Source: Microbacterium sp. AZCO
Lineage (GTDB): Bacteria; Actinomycetota; Actinomycetes; Actinomycetales; Microbacteriaceae
Assembly (NCBI RefSeq): GCF_039614715.1
Contig: NZ_CP154857.1
Span: 62,001 to 126,000, forward strand
Length of the DNA stretch: 64,000 nt
Reading direction: 5' to 3'
Numbering within the stretch: position 1 is the first letter of the stretch; every line of letters begins with the position of its first letter. Under the pieces are notes generated by a model. The model was not told the DNA's origin and did not search any database. It saw nothing but the letters and a program-made list of their open reading frames with translations. Below are positions 29,283-38,199 of this stretch, piece after piece. The position numbers were made by a program, and so were the translations under genes.

Positions 29283-29288
29283 TAGGCT
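29283..29288 (+). promoter_or_regulatory. -10 box for leaderless guaB3
   Basis: TAGGCT ends 6 nt before GTG 29295. Confidence 0.5.
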
Positions 29289-29294
29289 GGGGAC

Positions 29295-30419
29295 GTGAGC
29301 ATGGACATCGAGCTCGGCCGCGCGAAGCGCGCCCGCCGGGCCTACGCGTTCGACGACATCGCGGTCGTGCCCTCGCGGCGCACCCGCAACCCGGAGGACG
29401 TCTCGACGGCCTGGACGATCGACGCCTTCCAGTTCTCGATCCCCGTGCTCGGCGCCCCGATGGACTCCGTCACGAGCCCCCGCACTGCCATCATGCTCGG
29501 CCAGCTCGGCGGCCTCGGAGTGCTCGACCTCGAGGGCCTCTGGACCCGCTACGACGACCCCGAGCCGCTCCTCGCGGAGATCTCGTCGCTGCCCGACTCG
29601 GCGGCAACCGCACGCATGCAGGAGCTCTACACCGAGCCCATCAAGCCCGAGCTCGTGCGCGACCGGCTCGCTGAGGTCCGCGCGGCCGGCGTCACCGTCG
29701 CTGGCGCGCTCACGCCGCAGCGCACGCAGGAGCTGTACGAGACGGTCGTCGCCGCGGGCGTCGACCTCTTCGTCATCCGCGGCACGACGGTGTCCGCCGA
29801 GCACGTCTCGTCGGTCGCCGAGCCGCTCAACCTCAAGAAGTTCATCTACGACCTCGACGTCCCCGTCATCGTCGGCGGCGCGGCGACGTACACGGCGGCA
29901 CTCCACCTCATGCGCACCGGCGCGGCGGGCGTGCTCGTCGGGTTCGGCGGGGGAGCGGCATCCACCACCCGTGCGACCCTCGGTCTGCACGCGCCCATGG
30001 CCACGGCCGTCGCCGATGTCGCGGGCGCTCGCCGTGACTACCTCGACGAGTCGGGCGGCCGCTACGTGCACGTCATCGCCGACGGCGGGGTGGGCACGTC
30101 GGGCGACATCGTCAAGGCGCTCGCGATGGGGGCGGATGCCGTCATGCTCGGCGTCGCGCTCGCGCGCGCGACCGACGCGCCCGGCCTCGGGTACCACTGG
30201 GGACCGGAGGCGCACCACGCGAAGCTCCCGCGCGGTCGGCGCATGAAGGTCGAGCAGCTCGTCGACCTCGAGTCGGTGCTCTACGGCCCCGCCCCCGTCG
30301 CGGACGGCACGGCGAACCTCATCGGCGCGCTCCGCAAGTCCATGGCGACGACGGGGTACTCCGACCTCAAGGAGTTCCAGCGGGTCGAGGTCGTGGTCGC
30401 GCCCTACAACGGCGGATGA
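29295..30419 (+). CDS. guaB3: GuaB3 family IMP dehydrogenase-like protein
   Basis: 374 aa, an IMPDH/GMP-reductase barrel without CBS domains. MDIELGRAKRARRAYAFDDIAVVPSRRTRNPEDVSTAW is the typical GuaB3 start. The IMPDH catalytic loop with Cys is absent: the equivalent region reads VLVGFGGGAASTTRATLGLHAPMA, which is the GuaB3 signature. VIADGGVGTSGDIVKALAMGADAVMLG is the phosphate-binding part. Role uncertain; actinobacterial GuaB3 is thought to be related to GMP reductase or purine recycling. GTG 29295 (or ATG 29301) is likely leaderless. SURF1 follows 13 bp later. Confidence 0.93.
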   Translation: MSMDIELGRAKRARRAYAFDDIAVVPSRRTRNPEDVSTAWTIDAFQFSIPVLGAPMDSVTSPRTAIMLGQLGGLGVLDLEGLWTRYDDPEPLLAEISSLPDSAATARMQELYTEPIKPELVRDRLAEVRAAGVTVAGALTPQRTQELYETVVAAGVDLFVIRGTTVSAEHVSSVAEPLNLKKFIYDLDVPVIVGGAATYTAALHLMRTGAAGVLVGFGGGAASTTRATLGLHAPMATAVADVAGARRDYLDESGGRYVHVIADGGVGTSGDIVKALAMGADAVMLGVALARATDAPGLGYHWGPEAHHAKLPRGRRMKVEQLVDLESVLYGPAPVADGTANLIGALRKSMATTGYSDLKEFQRVEVVVAPYNGG

Positions 30420-30432
30420 GCGTGACCGGTCG

Positions 30433-31299
30433 TTGAGCGAGCGAAGCGAGTCGAAACGCCCCGAGCCTTCGACAGGCTCGGGGACCGCGGGCGAGGTGGA
30501 GGTCTTCCCGCCGACCCTGCGGGAGGTGCTGCTGCGGCCGCGCTGGATCGCGATGCTCGGCCTGTGCCTCGTGGTCGCGGGCGTCTTCGCGTGGCTCGGG
30601 CAGTGGCAGCTGGGCCGCGCGCTTCAGACCGACCCGACGCCCCCCGGTGCGACGGAGGTCGTCCGGCCCATCGACGAGGTCGTCCAGCCAGGCGAGTACC
30701 TGACCGATTCGCTGATCGGGCAGCAGGTCGAGGTGAGCGGCTCGTTCGTGCCCGGTGACTTCCTCATCGTCTCCACGCGCTACAACGACGGCGACGAGGG
30801 GTATTGGGTGACCGGTCAGCTGCGCGTCGACGGGACGCCGGGGCCGACCTCGGTCGCCGTCGCGGTCGGCTGGGCCAAGACGATGGACGAGGCGCGGGCC
30901 GCGGCGGAGAAGCTCGAGAAGGATGCCGCCGCCGGCGGGTCGCCCGTGACCGTGCGGGGTCGTCTCATCGCCGACGAGGGGCCTGTCACGCCGCCGCGCG
31001 GCAGCGACCCCCAGACGATGACCCGCATGTCGCCCGCTGCGCTCCTCGGGCAGTGGCACGACGTCGACGGCCTCAGCGTGTACCGCCAGTACGTCGCCTC
31101 GCAGTCCGCGCCCGCCGGGCTCACCGACATCCACTCCTCCCCTCCCACCGAGGGCTCCGGCGTCAACTGGCTCAACATCTTCTACGCGATCGAATGGGCC
31201 GTCTTCGCGGGCTTCGCGTTCTATCTCTGGTACCGCCTCGCGAAGGACGCGTGGGAGAAGGAAGTCGAAGACCTCGAGGACCTGAAGGCATCCGCCTGA
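30433..31299 (+). CDS. SURF1 family protein (cytochrome c oxidase assembly)
   Basis: Up to 288 aa. A first helix WIAMLGLCLVVAGVFAWLGQWQLGRAL, a periplasmic beta-rich middle (GQQVEVSGSFVPGDFLIVSTRYNDGDEGYWVTGQLRVDG) and a second helix WLNIFYAIEWAVFAGFAFYLWYRLA give the SURF1 layout. SURF1 helps insert haem a into cytochrome oxidase. The start is uncertain: TTG 30433 lies inside a repeat element (30430-30484) and has no Shine-Dalgarno sequence; GTG 30496 or 30526 are equally possible. So the first 20 residues may be non-native or untranslated. Confidence 0.88.
   Translation: MSERSESKRPEPSTGSGTAGEVEVFPPTLREVLLRPRWIAMLGLCLVVAGVFAWLGQWQLGRALQTDPTPPGATEVVRPIDEVVQPGEYLTDSLIGQQVEVSGSFVPGDFLIVSTRYNDGDEGYWVTGQLRVDGTPGPTSVAVAVGWAKTMDEARAAAEKLEKDAAAGGSPVTVRGRLIADEGPVTPPRGSDPQTMTRMSPAALLGQWHDVDGLSVYRQYVASQSAPAGLTDIHSSPPTEGSGVNWLNIFYAIEWAVFAGFAFYLWYRLAKDAWEKEVEDLEDLKASA
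30459..30483. repeat. REP-like palindrome at the 5' end of SURF1
   Basis: CCCCGAGCC, 7-nt loop TTCGACA, GGCTCGGGG: a perfect 9-bp stem, preceded by TTGAGCGAGCGAAGCGAGTC. A degenerate copy with the same TCGACA core occurs at 46254-46275. I have seen this type of dispersed palindrome described in other actinobacterial genomes. Confidence 0.6.
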
Positions 31300-31323
31300 G
31301 CCGGCTGTCGGGCCGAAGCGGGG

Positions 31324-32238
31324 TCAGCCCTTCACGGCACCCTGCGTCACACCCTCCATCACCCACCGCTGCGTGAACAGGTACACGATGATCGCCGGCG
31401 CCATGGCCATGAGGTAGGACGCGAACGACACGTTGTAGTTGTTGCTGAACTGCGACTGGAACAGCGAGTTCACAACCGGCAGCGTCTGCAGCGCCGGGTC
31501 GGCGATGATGAGCGACGGCATCATGAAGTCGTTCCACGCGTACAGGAAGGCGAAGATTCCGATCGTCGCGCTCATCGGCGCCAGCAACGGGAAGATCATG
31601 TGCCAGAAGGTCTGCCACGTCGTCGCACCGTCGATGCGTGCGCTCTCCTCGAGCTCGAAGGGGATCGAGCGGAGGAACGCCGTGAACAGCAGCACGCTGA
31701 AGCTCAACTGGAACATCGTCGCCAGGATGATGACACCGGCGGGATTGGCGAGCCCCAGCAGACCCGTCATCTGCACCTGGGGCAGGGCGACGACGGGGAA
31801 CGGGATGAACATCGCGGCGAGCAGATAGAAGAAGGAGAAACGGAAGAGCTTCCGGTCCCAGTTGCGGACGATCGCGTAGGACGCGAACGCGGCGAGGAAG
31901 ATCGTCGCGGTGACCGTGCCGGCCGTGACGAGCACGGACATCGCGGCGCCCATCGGGAAGTTCGTGAGGTTCCAGGCCGCGACGAACCCCTCCACGCTGA
32001 ACGGTGCGGGCAGCGAGAACGCGTTGCCGTCGACGGCCTGGGCGGTCGTCTTGAACGCCATCGTGACGGTGACGTACAGCGGCACAAGGACGGTGAGCGC
32101 GCAGAGGATGAGGAGGATGGTCGCGGTCCAGTTGACCCGCTCCATTCCGAGGCGCCGTCGCGCCGGTCGCGGCGCGACGCCTTCGAGGACTTCGGTCGCT
32201 CCGACAGTTTCGGCGACGAGAGCTGGCTGCACAGACAT
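31324..32238 (-). CDS. Carbohydrate ABC transporter permease (MalG-like)
   Basis: 304 aa, six transmembrane segments. The EAA cytoplasmic loop, LRSIPFELEESARIDGATTWQTFWHMIFPLLAP, is diagnostic of binding-protein-dependent sugar permeases; GLTLGxx-type helices follow. Third gene of a solute-binding protein / MalF / MalG operon on the minus strand; its ATG overlaps the MalF stop by one base. No ATPase is encoded here, so a shared MsiK/UgpC-type ATPase elsewhere must energise it, as is normal in actinobacteria. Confidence 0.93.
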   Translation of the reverse strand: MSVQPALVAETVGATEVLEGVAPRPARRRLGMERVNWTATILLILCALTVLVPLYVTVTMAFKTTAQAVDGNAFSLPAPFSVEGFVAAWNLTNFPMGAAMSVLVTAGTVTATIFLAAFASYAIVRNWDRKLFRFSFFYLLAAMFIPFPVVALPQVQMTGLLGLANPAGVIILATMFQLSFSVLLFTAFLRSIPFELEESARIDGATTWQTFWHMIFPLLAPMSATIGIFAFLYAWNDFMMPSLIIADPALQTLPVVNSLFQSQFSNNYNVSFASYLMAMAPAIIVYLFTQRWVMEGVTQGAVKG

Positions 32239-33173
32239 CAGAGGGCGTTCCTTCCGCGCGTGATCGAGAGTTGGAGCACGGCGATGATGACCGTGATGAT
32301 GAAGAACACCGTCGCGTTGGCCATCTGGTAGGCGTAGTCGCCGGTGGTGAGACCCGAGACGACGGTCATCGCGATGCTGTACGTCGAGGTGCCCGGGCCG
32401 CCGCCCGTGAGGCCCTTGATGACGTCGTAGGCGTTGAGGAAGCCTTTGAAGCCGAGGATCACGTTGATCACGATGTAGCCGAACATGAGCGGCACCGTGA
32501 TGCGGGTGAGCTGCTGGAACTTGGACGCTCCGTCGAGGTCGGCCGCCTCATACACGTCGCCCGGGATCGACAGGATGCCGGCGATGTAGATGAGCAGCGC
32601 TCCCGGGATCGCCTGCCAGGCCGTGACGATGACGATCGCGAGCCATGCCCAGTCCGGCTTGGCGAGGATGCTCTCCTGCAGCCAGGCGATGCCCGAGATC
32701 GTGCCGAATGCCGGCAGGGAGTTCGAGAACAGGAACTTGAAGACGAACGCGATGATGATCGCCGAGATCACCATCGGGATCACGAAGATCGTGCGCAGCG
32801 GCGTCTTGAGCCGGATCTGGGCCGTGAGTCCGACCGCCAGGAGGAGGGCGATCACGTTCACCAGGACGACGGTGACCAGCGAGAAGCCGAAGGTGAAGAG
32901 GTAGCTCTGGATGATGAGCGGGTCGCTCCACAGGGCGATGTAGTTGGTCAGCCCGATGAAGTTCCACTCCCCGAGCCCGATCGAGTTCGTGAAGCTGAAG
33001 AAGATGCCGATCACCGCCGGGACGGTGATCGCCAGCGTGAACAGCACCAGCGTCGGGAACAGGAACCAGTAGTAGACGGCGTCGACGCGGCCGCGCGGGC
33101 GGGCCTGTCCTGCTCGGCGTCTACCCTGCGTGACGATCGTCGTGGTGGTCGGCGAAGCCGTGGTGGTTGCCAT
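32238..33173 (-). CDS. Sugar ABC transporter permease (MalF-like)
   Basis: 311 aa, six transmembrane segments with a Thr/Arg-rich cytoplasmic N-terminus. YEAADLDGASKFQQLTRITVPLMFGYIVINVI is the EAA loop. GLTGGGPGTSTYSIAMTVV is the conserved segment after it. It pairs with the downstream MalG-like permease and the upstream lipoprotein; probable substrates are oligosaccharides or a monosaccharide derivative. Confidence 0.93.
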   Translation of the reverse strand: MATTTASPTTTTIVTQGRRRAGQARPRGRVDAVYYWFLFPTLVLFTLAITVPAVIGIFFSFTNSIGLGEWNFIGLTNYIALWSDPLIIQSYLFTFGFSLVTVVLVNVIALLLAVGLTAQIRLKTPLRTIFVIPMVISAIIIAFVFKFLFSNSLPAFGTISGIAWLQESILAKPDWAWLAIVIVTAWQAIPGALLIYIAGILSIPGDVYEAADLDGASKFQQLTRITVPLMFGYIVINVILGFKGFLNAYDVIKGLTGGGPGTSTYSIAMTVVSGLTTGDYAYQMANATVFFIITVIIAVLQLSITRGRNAL

Positions 33174-33194
33174 GAGGGACTCCTTCGTTCCCGG

Positions 33195-34463
33195 TCACTG
33201 CTGTCGGTAGGCGAGCCGCGCGTAGTCGGCGTCGATGTTGCTGAGGATGCGCTGCGGGTCGCTGCCGAGCATGATGGCCTGCACGTAGTTCATGATCGGG
33301 ATGGCGCGGGGCACGAGCTGGGTCGAGCCCTGGTACATCTCGCCGGCATCGATGTACTTCTGGAGACCGAGGATCCGCGTGTCCGTGACGGGCGGGGCGT
33401 CCTTGGTCGGCAGGAAGCCCAGCTGCGACTCGTTGTACGCCTGGATGACCTCCGGCTGGTACAGGTACTCGAGGAAGGCGCGGGCGGCGGCCTGGTGCTT
33501 GGAGGCTTCCGGGATCCACGCGGCGAGGTCCATGTTGATGCGGGCCTTGAGGTCTTTCGGGTCGTCGGTGACGGGCAGCGGGAACATCCCCAGCTGCAGG
33601 TCGGGAGCCGCCTTCGCGATCTCGCCGAAGGCCCAGGGGCCCTGCATGTACATCGCGGCTTCGCCCTTGGCCATCGCCGTGTTGCCGTCGCCGTATCCGC
33701 GGCTCGGGGCGTCCTGATTGACGTAGGCGGCCAGCTCGAGCATCTTGTCGACGGGCTCGGCCTGATCCTTCTGGAACGACACCGGAGAATTCGGTCCGAC
33801 GTTCGTGCCTTCCTTCGCGAGGTCGTCGAAGAACGTGACGGTGTCGAGCGTGCCGCCGACCGTGTAGTCGTACCAGCCCTGGCCGATCGTCCAGCTGTCG
33901 GCGAAGGTGCCGTAGAACGGCGTCACCCCCGCCTCCTCGAGCGTCTTGCACACCGTGATGAGCTCGTCCCAGGTGGTGGGCACCTCGAGGTTGTTGTCCG
34001 CGAAGATCTGCTTGTTGTAGATGACCGCGGCGCCCATGATCGAGTACGGGATCGCGCTCGTGCGGCCCGGGCAGTCGCCGAACTGCTCCATGAACGGCTT
34101 CAGGTCCTCGCGGACGCTCTGGGCCGCCGTGGTGCCTGAGAGGTCGGACATCGCGCACCGCTGGATGAACCGCGCGGTCTCCTGGTTGTAGTTGTTGAGA
34201 GCGATGTCGGGCGGATCGCCGCGCACGAACCCCGCCGAGACGGCATCGATGCCCGACGTGTCGAGCACGACCGTCACCTTGTCCTGCGAGGCGTTGTACT
34301 TGGCCACGAGGTCTCGCATGTACGGGATCGCCTCGGGCTTGGCGAACGCGAACCGGATCGTCTCGCGACCGTCGGAGCTGCACCCCGCGAGCGCCGCGCC
34401 GGCGAGAGCGAGTGCGAGGAGAAGACCCCCCGCGCGTGTCAGTCGATTCATGGATGCAGGCAC
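33195..34463 (-). CDS. Extracellular solute-binding lipoprotein (sugar ABC transporter, SBP_bac_1 family)
   Basis: 422 aa from GTG 34463, which has AAGGGGA 7 nt upstream; ATG 34451 is the alternative. The lipobox ALAGC follows a hydrophobic stretch at residues about 10-27. SBP family 1 features: IRFAFAKPEAIPYMRDLVAKYNAS (N-terminal strand-helix), PYSIMGAAVIYNKQIFADNNLEVPTTWDELI, and GEAAMYMQGPWAFGEI. First gene of the operon; the ROK regulator is divergent 120 bp upstream. Confidence 0.92.
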   Translation of the reverse strand: MPASMNRLTRAGGLLLALALAGAALAGCSSDGRETIRFAFAKPEAIPYMRDLVAKYNASQDKVTVVLDTSGIDAVSAGFVRGDPPDIALNNYNQETARFIQRCAMSDLSGTTAAQSVREDLKPFMEQFGDCPGRTSAIPYSIMGAAVIYNKQIFADNNLEVPTTWDELITVCKTLEEAGVTPFYGTFADSWTIGQGWYDYTVGGTLDTVTFFDDLAKEGTNVGPNSPVSFQKDQAEPVDKMLELAAYVNQDAPSRGYGDGNTAMAKGEAAMYMQGPWAFGEIAKAAPDLQLGMFPLPVTDDPKDLKARINMDLAAWIPEASKHQAAARAFLEYLYQPEVIQAYNESQLGFLPTKDAPPVTDTRILGLQKYIDAGEMYQGSTQLVPRAIPIMNYVQAIMLGSDPQRILSNIDADYARLAYRQQ

Positions 34464-34582
34464 TTCCTCGTCCCCTTCCGCCCGGCAACGGGAGGCATGA
34501 GTTTGTTGAGTGATTAGATAAATGCTCCGAATCAAGTCGGATGCGTTCATAATGCAGTGACGGAGGGGAAAGGTCAAGAGTC
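34464..34582. promoter_or_regulatory. Divergent spacer of the sugar-ABC and ROK genes
   Basis: 119 bp, AT-rich for this genome. CATAAT at 34548-34553 is a plausible -10 for the ROK gene, followed by GGAGGGGAAAGG as ribosome-binding site. TCCGA and TCGGA arms about 34525-34540 form a small inverted repeat that could bind the regulator. No stronger site is visible. Confidence 0.4.
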
Positions 34583-35794
34583 ATGTCCAAGACGCTGCTC
34601 CCGGCGGCTCCGCTGCGGGCCGAGAGTCTCGGCGCGGTCCTGTCGTTCGCGTGGGACGCAGGACCGTTCACAGCGACGGATGCGATGACCGTCGGGTACA
34701 CCCGCTCGACCACGATCGATCTCATCGACGAACTGATCGATCGCGGCCTGGTGCGCGAGCTCCCGAACGCGCGCACCGCGGGCGAATACAGCAAGGGCCG
34801 GCCGGCGCGGCGCTTCGAGCTGGATGCCTCGTACGGCGTCGTGGTCGGGGTCGACGCCGGTCGCGGCCACGTCGCCGCCACGATCGCGGATCTCGTGGGT
34901 CGGGAACTGCTGCGCCATCACCTGACCCTCGACCCCGAGAACGACAGCGAGTCGGTGCGGAGGGCGGCGGTTCAGCGGGTCGTCGACGAGGCGCTGGAGA
35001 AGGCCGGCATCCCGGACGAGCGGGTCGTGGCGATCTGCGTCGGAGTTCCCGCCCCGGTCGATGCCGATGGCGTGTCGCCCGCTGGTCGCGGCGGCTTCTG
35101 GTCTCGGATGAACCCCGGCTTCCGTGACATGTTCCCGGCCGTTCCCGCCGTCGAGGTGATGAACGACGCGTCGCTCGCGGCGGTCGCCGAGGGGGCCGTC
35201 GGAGCCGGTCGAGGCTGCCTGAACTACGTCGCCCTGCTCGCCGGCGAGCGGCTGGGCGCCGGCGTGGTCATCGACGGCCGTGTGCTGCGGGGCGCCAACG
35301 GCGGTGTCGGCGAGATGGCCGGATTCGACCACGTCGCCGGGGTCGGCGGCGCGTGGGGGCTCGGCTACCGCGTGGCCGAGTGGGCGAGAGCCGAGGTCCG
35401 CGACGGCGTCATCCGCCGCGGCACACCCCTCGCGCAGCTGCCCACCGAGGAGATCACGGGCCGGGCGGTGCTCGAGCTCGCGCGCGACGGAGACGCGGAT
35501 GCCGCGCGCATCGTCGAGCGCGCGGGAGAGCTCCTCGCCACGATCACCGGCGTGCTGGACAACTTCTTCGACCCGTCGCGCATCATCCTCTCGGGGGCCA
35601 TCTCGGAGGGCGCGGACCAGATCCTCGAGGCCGCGATCCGTCATCTCCCCGATCGCGTCGACCTGCCGACCCCTCTGCTGGTGGGATCGGAGCTCGGTGG
35701 CGACGTCGTCTCGACGGGGGCGATCTTTCAGGCGATCGAGGCGGCGCGCGGCGTCGTGCTCGGGCTGACGACCGTCGTCCGGAACGCCGGCTGA
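34583..35794 (+). CDS. ROK-family transcriptional regulator
   Basis: 403 aa. An N-terminal winged helix (about 1-75, AVLSFAWDAGPFTATDAMTVGYTRSTTIDLIDELIDRGLVRELP) precedes a ROK domain starting YGVVVGVDAGRGHVAATIADL. MNDASLAAVAEGAVGAGRG...LLAGERLGAGVVIDGRVLRGANGGVGEMAGFDH follows the ROK pattern. The usual zinc motif (CxCGxxGC) after GExGH is missing: the sequence here is VAGVGGAWGLGYRVAEWAR, with no Cys. Sugar binding therefore may not be zinc-dependent. Divergent from the sugar ABC operon, which it most likely represses. Confidence 0.9.
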   Translation: MSKTLLPAAPLRAESLGAVLSFAWDAGPFTATDAMTVGYTRSTTIDLIDELIDRGLVRELPNARTAGEYSKGRPARRFELDASYGVVVGVDAGRGHVAATIADLVGRELLRHHLTLDPENDSESVRRAAVQRVVDEALEKAGIPDERVVAICVGVPAPVDADGVSPAGRGGFWSRMNPGFRDMFPAVPAVEVMNDASLAAVAEGAVGAGRGCLNYVALLAGERLGAGVVIDGRVLRGANGGVGEMAGFDHVAGVGGAWGLGYRVAEWARAEVRDGVIRRGTPLAQLPTEEITGRAVLELARDGDADAARIVERAGELLATITGVLDNFFDPSRIILSGAISEGADQILEAAIRHLPDRVDLPTPLLVGSELGGDVVSTGAIFQAIEAARGVVLGLTTVVRNAG

Positions 35795-35824
35795 GGGCCG
35801 GAAACCGGCCCCGCGGGCCGCGGC

Positions 35825-35830
35825 TAGACT
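35825..35830 (+). promoter_or_regulatory. -10 box for the leaderless DUF3817 gene
   Basis: TAGACT ends 7 nt before ATG 35838. Confidence 0.5.
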
Positions 35831-35837
35831 GGAGTCC

Positions 35838-36353
35838 ATGCCCGCCGCCCCCAAACTCGCCTCGTTCCCGGCGATCCGCGGTGCGCTGCGGTTCTACCAG
35901 ATCTGCTCGATCATCACGGGCACGATGCTGCTGCTCCTGTGCGCCGAGATGATCGTGAAGTACGTGTTCGGCTACGAGCTGTTCTTCGGCGGATCCGGTG
36001 GATTCCTCTGGTTCGCGCCCGTCATCGAGGGGCCGAACGGCCACGAGTCGACCGGAAACGGCCTCAACCTGTCGCTCGGCATCCTCGTCGCGCACGGCTG
36101 GTTCTACGTCGTCTACCTCTTCTCGTGCTTCCGCGTGTGGAGCCTCATGCGCTGGCACTTCAGCCGCTTCCTGCTCCTCGCAGCGGGCGGCATCGTGCCG
36201 TTCCTGTCGTTCTTCCTCGAGGCGCGCGTCGCGCGCGATGTGAAGCGCTACCTCGCCGAGCGCGAGGCGGCCGAAGCCACCCACGATCTCGCGAAGCACT
36301 CCACGCTCACGCAGACCATTCCCACCGAGCAGCGCGAGCGCCCGCTCATCTGA
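35838..36353 (+). CDS. DUF3817 integral membrane protein
   Basis: 171 aa, three to four hydrophobic segments: [25 protein letters not shown], the [20 protein letters not shown] stretch, and [38 protein letters not shown] and HGWFYVVYL are DUF3817 hallmarks. The C-terminus is charged and soluble (about 45 residues). Function unknown; often next to guaA in actinobacteria, as here (24 bp before it). Confidence 0.85.
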   Translation: MPAAPKLASFPAIRGALRFYQICSIITGTMLLLLCAEMIVKYVFGYELFFGGSGGFLWFAPVIEGPNGHESTGNGLNLSLGILVAHGWFYVVYLFSCFRVWSLMRWHFSRFLLLAAGGIVPFLSFFLEARVARDVKRYLAEREAAEATHDLAKHSTLTQTIPTEQRERPLI

Positions 36354-36376
36354 TCCGCTCCGACCGAAGGCAGCCG

Positions 36377-37960
36377 TTGACCGAGCAGACCGAGACCTCC
36401 CAGCGACCCGTCCTCGTCGTCGATTTCGGCGCGCAGTACGCGCAGCTCATCGCGCGACGCGTCCGCGAAGCGGGCGTCTACAGCGAGATCGTGCCGCACA
36501 CGGCGTCGGCCTCCGACATCGCCGCGAAGAACCCCGTCGGCATCATCCTCTCCGGCGGGCCGTCGTCGGTCTACGAGGAGGGCGCACCCGCCCTCGACAC
36601 CGGGGTCTTCGACCTCGGCGTGCCGACGCTCGGCATCTGCTACGGCTTCCAGGTCATGGCGCAGGCGCTCGGCGGAGAGGTCGCGAACACCGGGCTCCGC
36701 GAGTACGGGGCGACGGATGCCTCGGTCACGGGCGACGGCGGTGTGCTGCTCGCCGGTCAGCCGGCCGAGCAGAACGTGTGGATGAGTCACGGCGACCAGG
36801 TGTCGCGCGCCCCCGAGGGCTTCGACGTGCTCGCCTCGACGCCGGCCACGCCCGTCGCCGCGTTCGGCAGCGATGAGCGTCGCCTGTACGGCGTGCAGTG
36901 GCATCCCGAAGTGAAGCACTCCGACCACGGGCAGCGCGTGATCGAGAACTTCCTGCACCGCGCCGCCGGGCTTCCCGCCGACTGGAACAGCGGCAACGTC
37001 ATCGCCGAGCAGGTCGCGCGCATCCGGGAGCAGGTCGGGTCGGGACGCGTGCTCTCCGCGCTCTCGGGAGGCGTCGACTCCGCCGTCTCGACGGCGCTCG
37101 TCCACGAGGCCGTGGGCGACCAGCTCGTCGCCGTCTTCGTCGACCACGGACTCCTCCGCAAGGGCGAGCGCGAGCAGGTCGAGAACGACTACGTCGCCTC
37201 GACGGGCGTGCGGCTCGTGACGGTGGACGCCCGCGAGCAGTTCCTCACCGCCCTCGCCGGGGTCAGCGACCCCGAGCAGAAGCGCAAGATCATCGGTCGC
37301 GAGTTCATCCGCGCCTTCGAGCAGGTGCAGGCCGATCTCATCGCCGAAGCGGCGGCCGAGGGCGAGCCGATCCGCTTCCTCGTGCAGGGCACGCTCTACC
37401 CCGACGTCGTCGAGTCGGGCGGCGGCACGGGCACGGCGAACATCAAGTCGCACCACAACGTCGGCGGCCTCCCGGAAGACCTGCAGTTCGAGCTCGTCGA
37501 GCCGCTGCGCACCCTCTTCAAAGACGAGGTCCGGGCGATCGGCCGCGAGCTCGGCCTCCCCGAGGTCATCGTCTCGCGCCAGCCGTTTCCGGGCCCCGGC
37601 CTCGGCATCCGCATCGTGGGTGAGGTCACCGCTGACCGCCTCGAGATTCTGCGTGATGCCGACGCGATCGCGCGCGAGGAGCTGACGAGGGCCGGACTGG
37701 ACGGCGAGATCTGGCAGTGCCCCGTCGTGCTGCTCGCCGACGTGCGCTCCGTCGGTGTGCAGGGCGACGGCCGCACGTACGGCCACCCCATCGTGCTCCG
37801 CCCGGTCTCGTCGGAGGACGCCATGACCGCCGACTGGACGCGCCTGCCCTACGACATGCTGTCCAGGATCTCGAACCGCATCACGAACGAGGTGCGCGAG
37901 GTCAACCGCGTGGTGCTCGACGTCACGTCGAAGCCCCCGGGGACCATCGAGTGGGAGTGA
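36377..37960 (+). CDS. guaA: GMP synthase (glutamine-hydrolysing)
   Basis: 527 aa from TTG 36377 ([28 protein letters not shown]), with GAAGG 6 nt upstream. Converts XMP, glutamine and ATP to GMP. The class I glutamine amidotransferase domain (about 1-200) has the catalytic Cys in [10 protein letters not shown] and a His/Glu pair in VQWHPEVKH. The ATP-pyrophosphatase domain has the P-loop [12 protein letters not shown], and the dimerisation domain contains [13 protein letters not shown] and the end [10 protein letters not shown] terminator follows directly. Confidence 0.98.
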   Translation: MTEQTETSQRPVLVVDFGAQYAQLIARRVREAGVYSEIVPHTASASDIAAKNPVGIILSGGPSSVYEEGAPALDTGVFDLGVPTLGICYGFQVMAQALGGEVANTGLREYGATDASVTGDGGVLLAGQPAEQNVWMSHGDQVSRAPEGFDVLASTPATPVAAFGSDERRLYGVQWHPEVKHSDHGQRVIENFLHRAAGLPADWNSGNVIAEQVARIREQVGSGRVLSALSGGVDSAVSTALVHEAVGDQLVAVFVDHGLLRKGEREQVENDYVASTGVRLVTVDAREQFLTALAGVSDPEQKRKIIGREFIRAFEQVQADLIAEAAAEGEPIRFLVQGTLYPDVVESGGGTGTANIKSHHNVGGLPEDLQFELVEPLRTLFKDEVRAIGRELGLPEVIVSRQPFPGPGLGIRIVGEVTADRLEILRDADAIAREELTRAGLDGEIWQCPVVLLADVRSVGVQGDGRTYGHPIVLRPVSSEDAMTADWTRLPYDMLSRISNRITNEVREVNRVVLDVTSKPPGTIEWE

Positions 37961-37963
37961 GCT

Positions 37964-37994
37964 GAAGGGCCGGAGTCGTGGACTCCGGCCCTTC
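37964..37994 (+). terminator. guaA terminator
   Basis: Perfect inverted repeat GAAGGGCCGGAGTC (37964-37977), GTG, GACTCCGGCCCTTC (37981-37994). Its right arm is the first unit start of the tandem array that follows. Confidence 0.85.
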
Positions 37995-38199
37995 GCCGTT
38001 TCGCCGCGTCCCCCGGCGTGCCGGACTCCGGCCCTTCGCCGTTTCGCCGCGTCCCCCGGCGTGCCGGACTCCGGCCCTTCGCCGTTTCGCCGCCCGCCCG
38101 GCGTGCCGGACTCCGGCCCCGCGCCGTTTCGCCGCCCGCCGGCGTGCCGAACTCCGGCCCTTCGCCCTTTCGCCGCCCGCCCGGCGTGCCGAACTTCGG
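37981..38199. repeat. Tandem repeat array derived from the guaA terminator arm
   Basis: Five units: 37981-38023 (43 bp), 38024-38066 (43), 38067-38108 (42), 38109-38149 (41), 38150-38191 (42), plus the first 8 bases of a sixth. Each begins GACTCCGGCCCTTCGCC and ends CCCGGCGTGCCG; units drift from left to right (GAC to AAC). Most unit junctions also create GCCGGACTCCGGC, a near-palindrome. It looks like slippage amplification of one terminator arm, located upstream of clpP. No gene in it. Confidence 0.85.

Noticed and set aside
27420-30218. 932-aa open frame antisense to ABC-F and guaB3
   Set aside because: Same reason; crosses intergenic space and has no recognisable domain.
37981-38199. CRISPR-like array
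   Set aside because: Units are contiguous direct repeats of 41-43 bp with no variable spacers, and no cas gene is near.
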